Of a DNA stretch of 64,000 nucleotides, positions 33,056 through 45,000 are shown piece after piece (the stretch's first letter is position 1; each line of letters starts with the position of its first letter). The position numbers and the translations under genes are program-made. Under the pieces are notes generated by a model. It had not been told where the DNA came from. It saw only the letters and a program-made list of their open reading frames with translations, and searched no databases. The stretch is taken from positions 24,825,001-24,889,000 of the forward strand of contig OX031058.1 of the NCBI GenBank assembly GCA_943736015.1. The letters are read 5' to 3'. Source of the stretch: Tridacna crocea. Its lineage: Eukaryota > Mollusca > Bivalvia > Cardiida > Cardiidae.

Positions 33056-33435
33056 CGTTCGTGATAGTCCAGTCAAAATAATGAAAAAAAGGGCTTAACC
33101 CAAAACTAATTGCAACACAAGCCATTCTTTGATTTTTGTGAGGGGTTACCCTCCCTAAACAATATATCAAAAGTAGGACGAAATCGGAAGATATAAAATT
33201 CGATTTTTTCGCGCGTTTTGTCTCCAGCCCCAACTTTGTGTACAAATAGTAGCTTATGAGTAAATTTTACATTATTCGAACTGTTTTGAGCTTTCTATAT
33301 TGCATGTAACATTTTCTGATAACTTTGGCGTTGAATTTATCTAGTTATTTGAAATATTGTTCTTTCTTCTTTCTGGTTTTTTACTTAAAATAATGATAGA
33401 GCCAATATCAACTTACCCCACCCACTACTTTTTGT
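33056..33435. repeat. Left arm of a diverged long inverted repeat
   Basis: GATAGTCCAGTCAAA, CCCAAAACTAATTGCAACAC, AGTAGGACGAAATCGGAAGA and CTTACCCCACCCACTAC are matched in reverse complement at 37240-37620. Overall identity is moderate, with gaps. Confidence 0.7.
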
Positions 33436-33864
33436 ATTAGATTTTCAGTGTCAATTTTTTTAGGGGGGAAGTGAACTGCTATGTGCATGATCATTCCCTT
33501 TGTGATAATAATTGCTTATTAAAAGCCTACGCATATTCCTTCAATGGCTGCCATTTGATAAAGTCTGGCACAATGTCTTGTGATGGAATCGTGAATGCCG
33601 AATCTGGGTCTTATCATAGATTTTGTGAAACAGCAAAATTGTGTATGAATAAACTTGAATGTTTGGCTGAATTACTTTTTATGCAACAATCAGCTTGGTT
33701 TCAGTCATACCACTGTGATATTTCACATATTGGTGTTTTTCTTTGGTTTCACCAGTAATAGGCTTGGGATCTGAAGTGTCCTGCCAAACAACACTTGCAC
33801 AAAAAAACGTTGGAATAAACTTGAATCATCGTGTTTTAAGTTTTAATACAGTTAGAAAACTGTG

Positions 33865-34093
33865 TTAACCCATTACCACTCAATCCCTACTTTTGACGCC
33901 CCTGAGAAAGAAGCCTTTTGAAAACACTGTGGGAAAAGGAGAAAATGCTGGTAACCAGCATTTTCTCCTTTTCCCACAGTGTTTTCTATCCTTCCCAGAA
34001 CAAATTTCTATTTTTCAGTCACCTTTATTTTGTCGTCTGCAAATGCTTTCAATTTGGACCAGTCCAAAATTGTCTCGTGTGGTAATGAGTTAA
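33865..34093 (+). mobile_element. TTAA-hairpin MITE, CACTGTGGG subtype
   Basis: Complete, TTAA both ends. Hairpin base is CACTGTGGG / CCCACAGTG instead of CATTGTGGG / CCCACAATG: paired change. Nearly the same as the copy at 48607-48835. Confidence 0.87.
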
Positions 34094-34099
34094 GATGTT

Positions 34100-35030
34100 T
34101 TTGACAAGATGCAGGTAATAATTCAACCTATGATAATTAACAAAACATCTTTTTGATCTTATACTTACCCTATTACTTTTTCTAAAAATAAGCAAACCTT
34201 GAACCACCATTTTAATAAAAGGTAATAGACGACCATCAACTGCAGGGGCATATTAAGTCAATTAAAGGTTAAACACAAGTACTCCCACAGATGTATTCAA
34301 GCAAAGCTGTCATATGAGCCAATGATTGTTAGTCTTACAACTTAGATTTGTAACCCACACATATAAAGTTCCAACTTTAAGGTTTCATTATTCAACCATA
34401 TAAGTGTTCTTTTTCTTATCTTATTTTGAATTCCAGCAACAAGTTCTTATCATATTCGTTGTCATTTTAAGTTAAGAAAAAGCCACAATACTAGTTTTGT
34501 GATTGGTGTCTGTCAAACTTGATATGGGACTCATTTTCCAAGTTAAGCAAATGATATTCGCATGCATGTGTTCAAAAGCCATAAGCAAGGGTTGTCCAAA
34601 ATGTACTCTTGATGAAAAATGCCAGCAGGTCTTTTATGATAACTGAATGACATCGGGCACTTTTTGAAAATAATTAAGGTTCTACCACATGTTTTGAATT
34701 TACATGTAGGTGTGCACTATGTTAAAATGTTTCCTAGCAAACCAGTAGACACATGCCTCGGACTAATTGATAAGTTACAAACCATGGAATGAATGCTGAA
34801 GTACATCTGCATAAAAGCTGACGTTATGAAAGCAGGGTGTCTACAAAGGTACGACAATATCTGCAACAGTGTTACCAAGGAGAAACTTAAAGCTCTAATA
34901 ATTTCAGACAGAGACATCATGCAACCAGCCAAATCTAGTTCTTTGATGATGAAGTAGGATAGATATTGGTGAATTATGCACTCGGACAGGTTGCAGTTTG
35001 ATCCAGTATTATTTCGTTGCGTGTTTACAA
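34100..35030. other. Intergenic, no supported gene
   Basis: The 113-residue minus-strand frame at 34717-35058 has no domain; its plus strand carries GAAAGCAGGGTGTCTACA, related to GAAAGCTGGGTGTCTCCA at 35611, suggesting repeat DNA. Confidence 0.35.
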
Positions 35031-35039
35031 ATAAAAAAA

Positions 35040-35215
35040 ATCGTTGGATAATATTCAACCAAGTTTGGAAACAAGCAGTTTAGAATGCTAGGTGGTATTG
35101 GGATGGGTGACCTTCTGACAATCGAATGACGTCCGCGTGGTGAATATGTTGGCTGATCTCCATGCGTGAACCAGGAGGTAACTGCACTGAGACCATCTAG
35201 GTTACTTCAGTCTAT
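35040..35215 (+). repeat. Possible 5S-rRNA-derived sequence
   Basis: GGTATTGGGATGGGTGACCT then TCTG resembles the 5S rRNA internal promoter end (TTGGATGGGTGACCGCCTG in general form), with AAGTTTGGAAACAAGCAG upstream as a poor match to the 5S A-box. Could be the head of a 5S-type SINE; too diverged for a firm call. Confidence 0.35.
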
Positions 35216-37240
35216 CAGTAGTTTTATATCGACTACCGGTACTAATGATAAAAATGCCAGCAAAGACGGACATTAGGTAAAGTCAATGGCAAGACTGCTG
35301 TAAGAATATAATTTGCCAAGAAGTGCAGATTCTTGGCCAGTTTAAACCAGGCGCCAACCTTTCGAGAATCTCAAGAATCTTATCCAGTTTCAGGTGAAGT
35401 TATGACTTGGAACTACTCATGACTCCCACATCGGAGCAAGGCTTTCACTTAAACAGAGCTTTCTTCGTGGGCTTCTCCAGCTTTCCCAATGTAAACTTCT
35501 GTGGCAAGAAGTATGTTTTTTCTTTGCTTGTAGAGGCATTTTCTTCTGATTATAATGCAAACAAAATCCCGACAATAGAGAATTTGGAATCTCAGTTTTC
35601 ATTAGTTGCATGAAAGCTGGGTGTCTCCAGTCAGACAAGACTTATACTGCTTGCTGCCTGCACAGAAATCGCCCTATACCCTGACAATAAGTAAAAGGCA
35701 GTGCCTATTTGAAAAAATGCCCGGATGAAGTGAGTTTTGTTGTTGTTGTTGTTGCCGTTAACTGTTAAGTTGTACCTTAACCTCCAACAAACTCTGTCTA
35801 CTGACAAAATTTTCAGCGGTTCTTGCTCATTTGCAACTGCCGCTGCCCTGATTCCGGATAAAGGCGCACTGTCCGTTGGCAGTTCCTAATTTGTGACCGT
35901 GCCATTAGAAACGGGTCATGAACCATGTACACTCTCTCTTTGAAAATAGGAAAACGTTATGTAAATGTATATTGGATTCTGATGGTTTATATACATGTAT
36001 ACGAGTAAGGTCAGCGCAAGTTCAGATCCTCGGCCCTCTGTGCTGTGAGCAGAGACAAAATGATAATGTGGTGTTCTACGGAATTTCAGAATGGTTACAA
36101 AATGGGTGAATTTTTTACATTTATCACCATGAATGGTAGGTGGAGATCATGGGAAAAATCCTGAAAAGTTAAATTATCCATGTAGGGTTCACTTAACTTT
36201 AGGCCCCTGAAGAAGAGTAGAATTCACAATAGGTCCAGTGAAACAAACATGTTTGATAATTCTTATTGATCCCAGTTACATCTTGCAAGTGAACTGAGGA
36301 CGGAGTGAACTGAGGACAGACAATCATGATGTATCATATTTCTACAAGTTTTTTTTTTTATCATGCAATGCTAAAATATAAAAAGATTTATATGTTATTT
36401 TGATGACAGTTTTATATGCAACATAAATGGAAATATCCCAAGTGTATCTCTGTGGAACTCTGTACTTAATATCTGTAAAGAGTAAGTCAGTATCTGCTAA
36501 CATATCCATTTGTAAGGAAGAATACTAAAAGAGGTCTCTTGCGGTATTGTCTTACACGGACACGTAGCCTATGATTTATTGTAAATCTAGTTTTCATGCA
36601 AATTTGCAAATGCAAGTTGGAATGGCACATGATCATTAGCCTACAACGATTATGTGGAATGGCAGTCAAATGGGTATATTATATTCGAACCGCAAAACTA
36701 CCTTCTCGCTTCTTCAACACCAAATTTTATACCACTTACCGTAGAAAACAGCTATTTCCACTATATCATTATCCTACAAAATTTGCTAATATTAAAATGA
36801 GTATTATTGTACTACTTTCACCAAGCCACTTTTTCATTTTTGTCCTTCCTGGAATTACCATTTATAAATCTAAAACCACTCTATTCTGATTACAAGGAGA
36901 TGTGATGATTACCTCCCTTTTCTGGAAACTAACAAAAGTATCAACAGATAATTTGAAGGTAGACATCAAAGGAATTTCCGGCCAGTTAAAAATGTGCGAA
37001 AGTATTATATCTATATAAATCTGTCTTTATCAACGGTCAAGAAATTTTATGCATGCTGCACTAGAAGTATTACGGGCCCCCTACATGTACCTGAACAAAG
37101 TGTTACCGGTAAGTTTCTGTAAATTTAAAGAGAAAAATATGGTCTGAAGTACTAATCAATATTTCAGCAAACAAAAATTTATTCATAATGAGAATGCTAA
37201 TTAATCATTTCAACTATCCAACCTTAGTTTACTGTATATA
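35215..37240. other. Intergenic, no supported gene
   Basis: Contains a short (GTT)n run near 35738-35756. The open frames at 35407-35613 and 36596-36889 have no recognisable features. Confidence 0.35.
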
Positions 37241-37620
37241 TACAGTGGTCCCTCACTTTGTATTGGTGGGTGGGGTAAACCAACTCCAATGTAGAACATA
37301 ATTTACAGAAGGGATGCTGGCAGCCTTGTATGTAAATCATGACGGGCAGGTTGTAACAAGTTGCCAGTGGGTTTTACTGTTACTTCCAAGAGAAAAATCG
37401 AGTAAGAATGGCATGTAAAACTTGCGAGATGAGCTGTAATAAAGTTTAAAATGGCAAAATTCATACAAATTCAAAAAAGCTTAAAAAATCAAATTTTATA
37501 TCCTCCGATTTTGTCCTACTTTACATATGTTAAAAAGGTGTCCCTAAGGATGTTGAAAACGAAAAAAGTGTTTGTGTTGCAATTTGTTTTGGGTCTTCTC
37601 ACAATTTGACTGGACTATGA
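37240..37620. repeat. Right arm of the long inverted repeat
   Basis: TGGGTGGGGTAAACCAACTC, ATCCTCCGATTTTGTCCTAC, GTGTTGCAATTTGTTTTGGG and TTTGACTGGACTATGAC. Its outer tip contains the TAG used as the apparent stop codon of the receptor's last exon. Confidence 0.7.
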
Positions 37621-37962
37621 CTTGTTCTCAGAAAATTTCACACTCAAATAAGTGAAACTCTTTCTTGGCAATTTCAAAATGTTTACCTCTAAAATAGTCT
37701 GTATTCCCCGAAATGCTCCTAAAACACGTTTCTCAATGAAAGCAGAAACTTTTCTAGAAATATTGTGACCTTTCAATCCAAGATCAATGTTCTTGTCAAA
37801 AATGTGATTGGTACCAAAATTTCTAGTAAGAGCATTGGCAACGTCAAGCTGGATGCTCCTAAAGTCACTGACATGTTGTAAAACATCACAAATTACCAAC
37901 GTTGAAGTTTCAAAACTCTCTGGCTCCAGATTTCTAAAGAAGTTAATGTCCTCTGCGATTGC
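37615..37962 (-). CDS. Receptor last recognised coding exon 17
   Basis: Acceptor TTTTTCAG, phase 0. Encodes AIAEDINFFRNLEPESFETS and a predicted helical region with VLQHVSDFR, DVANALTRNF and KVSAFIEKRVLGAFRGIQTI. A helical bundle of the death-domain kind is conceivable but the usual Trp is missing and I cannot assign it. A possible donor (GAG|GTAAAC) at 37686 would end the exon at 37687 and imply an unseen 3' exon; otherwise it reads to a TAG at 37617-37615, at the edge of a dispersed repeat. Confidence 0.5.
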   Translation of the reverse strand, partial: AIAEDINFFRNLEPESFETSTLVICDVLQHVSDFRSIQLDVANALTRNFGTNHIFDKNIDLGLKGHNISRKVSAFIEKRVLGAFRGIQTILEVNILKLPRKSFTYLSVKFSENKS

Positions 37963-40900
37963 CTGAAAAAAATGTTTAGAATTTATAGTTTTAACACATA
38001 CTTTTCTTTCTCTATAGAACCACAATACTTTACTGGAATGAGAGATTAGGTGAAAGCATATCCAATCAGAAATTATGTCACTGGTCACTTTCTTAATTAA
38101 GAGTTGACCAAGGGAAATTTAAAGTAGTTATTAAGGATGGATCAAGCCTTCTAATTGGCAGTGAGACAATGTCTCAGCCAATTAGTTGGACTGTTCTGGA
38201 TTTCAGACTTTTTGGTGAACACAGTATTGTTCATTTCTAGCCAAAATAATACAAAAATGATAAGACAAGACTATTTATAGATCTAACATGTGAATGTTCC
38301 ACCCTTTATGACACAACAAAAATTTAGATTTGTTCAAACTCAAAAGCATATGCAGAAGACAAATTTAATGTTGCAAAAATTGTTGAAGTTGTCTTTGATA
38401 GGGAAGAAAACACCGTGAGAAAGGGAGAAAATGCTGGTTACCAGCATTTTCTCCTTTTCCCACAATGTTTTCAAGCTAATTCATTCTCAAGGGTGTTAAC
38501 AGGTGGCATTGTGTGATAAAGAGTTAAAGCAATGCATAAACAAAGCATGACTTGAAAAAGCATAAATAAACTTCAAACAAATCTTAAAGGAATTGAAAAA
38601 AACAAAAAAGTGGCCAAGAAACCAAGAAGCTGCTGTCAGAGTAGATGGTAGTCTATCTTGGTATTACTGCACACATGTTCCATGATCAATACAAAGTTGA
38701 GACTGATCCAAAGTTGAAATTCTTTATGTGCACATGATTTCCACTTCCATGTTTCAAGTTTATCAACGACTAGATTAAGATTACAAACATGTGAAACAAT
38801 ATTTAGAACATTGGACTTCTAGGGCTTGTAGGCAGTAATCAATGGCATTAAAGATGTCATACAAAAGACCATGCCTTCTCTAGATGCTAAGGGTTTTGTC
38901 AGGATAGTGCAATTAGTTACAATTAGTTTATTAGTATAAATAGTTGGTTATGTTCAAATATTACATGCAGTTACTCACAGGATTTTAAAAGTTGTTAACA
39001 TGTTGTAAGAAAGAACAATGATAAACGAAAAAAAAGAAAAAAACAAAAACTTCTCCTTCATTTGACTCATGCTCTGTGAAAAGGTGGTTTAACCCTTTAC
39101 CACACAATCCCGACTTTTAACTACCCTGAGACAGAGGCCTGTTGAAAACATTGTGGGCAAAGGAGAAAAGGCTGGTAACCTTTTCCCACAATGTTTTCTA
39201 CTCTTTCCAAAGCGAATTTTTAATATGAAGTACTTTTGTCGTATGCAAATACTATGAATTTGGACAAGTCCCAAATTTTGTCATCTGGTAAAGAGTTATA
39301 TATTTCAAAAAGTATAGACTTGTGATTCAATCACTTGTTTATACAAATGGAGTTTATGGACCCATAATTATGACTTGCTTTATCATAATGCATCACCGAG
39401 ATTAATGAAACCCTCTTTTGGCAGAGCATGGGTCATACATGTGAAATACCAACCTCTACAGGAAAGGAACTAGTATGCGTATCTTCCATTTCTACAATGA
39501 TTAGCTGTACAGGTGCTGTAACACTGTTACACAAGGAGTCTATGAAATGTTTGTACTGAAATCCTTTACTTGTGCCTTCAATGATGGTAGGTTTATGAGC
39601 AGAATTTACCCTTGCCATAGGGGTCATAAGAATATTAGTTTTATTTATCTGTTCCTTATGTCTGTTGTTATCTTTACTTTCATCATTCATGTGTGAAAAA
39701 CCATTAAATCTTGTTGAAGTGCCAGTGTTGTCCTCAGTACTTCCTGTATTTGTAGCCTGTCTTATCAAAGTATCAGAATTGTTGGAAAGTTTCACCACTG
39801 TGTCAGACATATTTGTATTGCTAATAGAACCTGTATGTCTCTGAGCTTTCAAACAGCTATCAGTTTTAACATCTACATTGTTATGCTGGCAAGCTTTCAC
39901 TTCTTGCATATTCTCCATCAACTGACTTGACTGCTTTCTCTCACCTACAACATCTATTGAACTTCCCTTCTTTTCCACTTTATTAATTTGAGTCCTTGGC
40001 ATATTGGTATCAGATGCATTTTCCATTAGTCTCAGTGGATCAAATCTTCCTGTACTTTTAATGAGAAACCTTATAACTGTTGGCATTGTTGTTTCTGCAG
40101 AACAGTTTTCACATTTACTTCCTTCAACTGTTTCCACTGTCAAAGACAAAAAAAAAGAAACATAGTAAAATCAGGTTAAATCAGTAGGACCAAAAAAATT
40201 TAGGTCAAATCATTTAGGCACCTTCTGATTAATGGTAAATTTCTCCAAAAAAGTCTCTTGATATTTTTCTTCTGGACTTGTTCAGGAATTATGAGTATTA
40301 GATTAACCCATATATTACCACACAATCCCGACTTTTGGACAACCCTGAAAAAGAAGCCTTTAGAAAACATTGTGGGAAAAGGAGAAAATGCTGGTAAGCA
40401 GCATTTTCTCCTTTTCTCTCAATGTTTTCTATCCTTCACAAAACAAATTTCAAATTTGGAGTCACTTTTATTTTGTCGTCTGCAAGTGCTTTCGATTTGG
40501 ACAAACCAAAAAGTTAGTCATTTGGTAATGAGTTAAATCCTAAGCGAATTGCTAAAGTTCTCTGTTTAAAACCTCCATTGAATGAAGCAAATCTTTTGAA
40601 CTGCACATAATTTGACAATCATGAAAGACATTGTGAAGTAAAATTTACCTGGCACTAACGAAACAAAAGCTATTTCATAACAGTAACTCGAATTGCAACA
40701 ACAGTGATGTTTTACAGAAATGCCATGTTATTTGACTATTGAAATTTTGCACCAATTAACTCATTACCATATGACAAAATTTAAGACTGGTCCAAATGGA
40801 AAGCATTTGCAGACGACAAAACGAATGTGACTAAAGAATTGAAATTTGTTTTAGGAAGGGAAGAAAACATTGTGGGGAAAGGAGAAAATGCTGGTGACCA

Positions 40901-41971
40901 GCATTTTCTCCTTTCGCCACAATGTTTTCAAAAGGCTTCTTTCACAGGGGTGTTAACAGTCGGGATTGTGTGGTAAAGGGTTAAGTAATTTTTGTATAAT
41001 TATTTTGCCAAAGATAACATGTTTCAAATCAGCAGTAAATTGGAGCCTTTCAATGCACAATACATGGGTAACTATAGTTACACATTATTAGCATTTAAAA
41101 TTTTTAAAACTGCAAAATTTCTATATGAAATATAGAATACATTTATGTTTACAGTATTATAGGCAAAATTTTGCTTGGAAACATGATTTTAACAACAAAA
41201 TTCAACAAGTTTCCAGGACAGCTCTTGTACATAAGGTTACCTGCAAAATATGGTAGACTTATGTTCAATGATTTATGAGCAAGAAGACTTTCAAAAGTTT
41301 CACAAAATAAGCCCATGTAAAACTTGTAATCCTAGTGCCTGGGTTATTTTTGATCCTATAGGGCGATAATTTGAAGAATTTTGGAAAGTAAAACCCATGA
41401 AATACTTGGCATAATATTTCATGGGCTGGATCAGATCTGCCCGACATAACTCATTACCAAACAATTCCTGCTTTTGACAACCCTAAGAAAGAAGCCTTTA
41501 GAAAACATTGTGGGAAAAGGAGAAAATGCTGGTTACCAGTATTTTCTCCTTTTCCCACAAAGCTTTCTACTCTTCACCAAACAAATTTCAAATTTTCAGT
41601 CATTTTTATGTCATCGTCTGCAAGTGCTTTTGATTTGGGCAAGCCTAAAATACTGTTCGTTGTTAATGAGTTAAGTGATTGCTAATTTTCTAGCACACAG
41701 TTGTAATATGGTCTGGGTAGTTCCTAGAGTTTGTTATTGTTTTACCTAGGTAGAACCAGGGAGGAAAGCTGCACTACTTACTGCAAGAAGTTTCAATAAT
41801 TGTTTCTTCTATCTTTCTTTTGAGGTCGAGCAAGTATTGGTACTTCTGATGAACACTTGGAAAGGTCTCAGCAAAAAGAAGTTTATATTCTGAATTATAA
41901 AAAGACAAATCATTTGTAAATAACTTTAACAAATCAATTACAAACAAGTGGAGAAAGGAAGTGAGCAAACA

Positions 41972-42004
<33 letters not shown>

Positions 42005-45000
42005 GAGACAGAGACAGAGAGACAGAGAGACAGACAGACAGAGAGACAGAGAGAGACAGAGATTCCAATCCTGCCCTGTCATTGTATTTCTGCCATGCAT
42101 TTGTTCATTTGTTTCCTAGTCACAACTTTGTTCAAAAGAAGAATATCAAGTCTTGGATTATTACACAATTACACAGGTAGACATTATTGTAAATTCATTC
42201 AGTCTTTGCAATATTTTAATAAGTCGCATAAATGCAGATAATGGGTCCAAATATCACTAGATTGACAAGAAAATTTATACATAGGAGTGTCTTGCCACAA
42301 ATAACTTTTGAGAGAAAATGGCAAAACATAATTTTTCTTTTCAGGTGCAAATTGGTTTCTTAAGTTAGCGCTATGTGTATTAGATGAAATATTTGTAGAT
42401 ACCATCTGTATGGCCATTTTTCCTGTTGCCATATTTAATCTTGTCACGAACAATGTCAGTTGGTATTTCTTCAACTGTATAGAACTTCTGTTGTGCTCTT
42501 TCATGCACAGATTCTTTGTCTGTATCACTGTATTTATCTATAGAGACTGAAAAAAAAAAAAGTCCAACATTCAGTGCAGTCTGGAATATTGACATTTACT
42601 CAAATTATTCATTTATTGTTCTGCGAGCTGAATCTATAAATTCACTGAAACTCTAGTACTTGACTAAACAAGTAGTCAGTACAAAGTAAGATCAGAATGC
42701 ACTCTATGTGTAGTCTGAACTTGGATCTACATTGTGTGCAAAAGCCTTTATCTTCACCTAAATAAGTGGACAGGAAAGGTCAGGGATCAGGCTGTGCAGA
42801 ATGTACAGTCTGATCATTATTTGAACAATCTACACAGGTCCTGGTTTTGCCTAAAACACTGAAAAAGTTAACAATCCATGATAACCCCCCACAGTCCTAG
42901 TGAAGGTGGCTAGGTTTTCGTGAATAGCAATGGTGCACATATATCCATGTAGTTACAAAAAGTTCTTTGATGCCGCCAGAAATTTTCTATTATATTAACT
43001 TTTTACCAACCCATGATAACCCCCTACAGTCCTAGTGAAGGTGGCTAGGTTTTCGTGAATAGCAATGGTGCACATATATCCATGTGGTTACAAAAAGTTC
43101 TTTGATACCGCCAGAATTTTCTAGTATATTAACCCTTTAGCGAACAATCTTGTGTTGTAATGACCCTGAGGTAGATTCCTTTTGAAAAACAATGTGGGAA
43201 AAGAAGAAAATGCCGGTTGCTAGCATTTTCTCATTTTCCAATAATTTTTTTTTACTCTCTCAAAACATTAAAAGCATAATTTGGTCTACATCTTTTTTTT
43301 TCGTCTGCAAATGCTGTCAATTTGGACAAGTCTGAAGTTTTGTTGTCCAGTAAAGAGTTAAACATTTAAAATGTATACACTTCACATTTCAAGTATAGAC
43401 AAAACATTCAATTATAACCTTGATGATATCAAAATGGATTTGACAGTAAAAAAAACCACTTACCACCTTCTAGGGAATCATTTAATCCTCTACTCCACAA
43501 TGTTGACTTTTAATAAAAAGAAGCCTTTTGAAAACATTGTGGAAAAAGGATAAAATACTGGTGACCAGCATTTTCTCCTTTTCCCACTGTGTTCTTACAC
43601 TATCAAAGAAAATTGTATAATTTGAGCTACACTGAAATTGTCATCTGCAAATGCTTTCAATTTGGACAAGGCTAAAATTTTCTTGTCTAGTAAAGTGTCA
43701 ACCCTGTACCAGGAAAGTTTTAATGACCTTGAAGAAGTCCTAAGGCAATTGAAAACATTGTAGAAAATAGAAAAATGTTTGTGACCCTTTTTTGCACAAT
43801 GTCTTCTAGCCTATGATGAACAGCTATTTCTTGTTGTTTGCGAATGCTTTCAATTTTGACAAAGCTGTAATTTTCTCATCAGGTAATGAGTTTAGAAATT
43901 TAATGTGTGTTACAAAAGAAGCATATTTGAAGCAAAGAGGAATTATCTCATTACCACATAATCCCAAGTTTGAAGGACTGTGATGGAGAAGGTGTTTGCA
44001 AAAATTGTGGGAATAGGAGAAAATGCTGGTAACCAGCATTTTCTCCTTTGGTCACAATGTTTTGTACCTTTCCAAAATAACCTTTAAGTTTTGGGTCACA
44101 TTTAATTTGTTGTCTGCAAAAACGTTCCATTTTGACATGTCTAAAATTTTGCCATATGGTAGATGGTTAAATCTTTGTCAAATGACAAAATTTTAGACTG
44201 GTGCATGTTGAAACGATTTGTAGATGACAAAATGAATGTGATTAAAAAAAGGCAATTTGTTTAGGAAGGGGAGACAAAAGTGTGGGAAAAGGAGCAAATG
44301 CTTGTTACCAGCATTTTCGTCTTTTCCCACAATGTTTTCAAAAGGCTCTTTCACATGGGTGTTAAAAGTAGGGATTGTGTGGTAAAGGGTCAACTTAGTC
44401 AAGCTAAACAACAGGGAGGGGGCTCATACAAGTAGAATATCCTAATTCAGACCAACAGACAGATCAATGTAGCTGCCATTTCTGCAGCCATCGCTGATAT
44501 GCCTACGTATGCATATGAACACTTAACTTAAGAGTTATTAAGAGTTATAATATACCCTAAAACATACTTTAACTCTTTCCCAAACAACAAAATTTTAGAC
44601 TGGTCCAAATTGAAAGCACTTTTGCAGACAAGAAAATAATTGTAAATCAAAAATTGAAATTTGTTTCCAGTAGGGTAGAAAACATTGTGGGAAAAGGAGA
44701 AAATGCCAGTTACCAGCATTTTCTCCTTTTCCCACAATGTTTTCTAAAGGCTTCTTTCTCAGGGGCATCAAAAATAGGGATTGTGTGGTAATGGGTTAAA
44801 ACAGTTCCTCAGCAGTTTTACTTGCTCCTATGGGCAGTATGGCCTGCTGCAACTTAATTTCAAATAGCCTATTGAAAAAATATCTGTATTTAGGGTTTCC
44901 CGACCATACCTAGAAAATGCTGCTAAACCCCCCACTTTGTGCTAAGATGAGCTAAAAGGCAGGGATTGTTTGGTAAAGAGTAAAACAAATCTATGTCAAT

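Noticed and set aside
34717..35058. 113-residue minus-strand frame
   Set aside because: No domain, no splice context, low-complexity hydrophobic mix; nearby repeated GAAAGCNGGGTGTCT motifs suggest repeat DNA.
37615..37962. Death domain in the last receptor exon
   Set aside because: Helical pattern is suggestive, but the conserved core Trp and spacing are missing; not claimed without a profile search.
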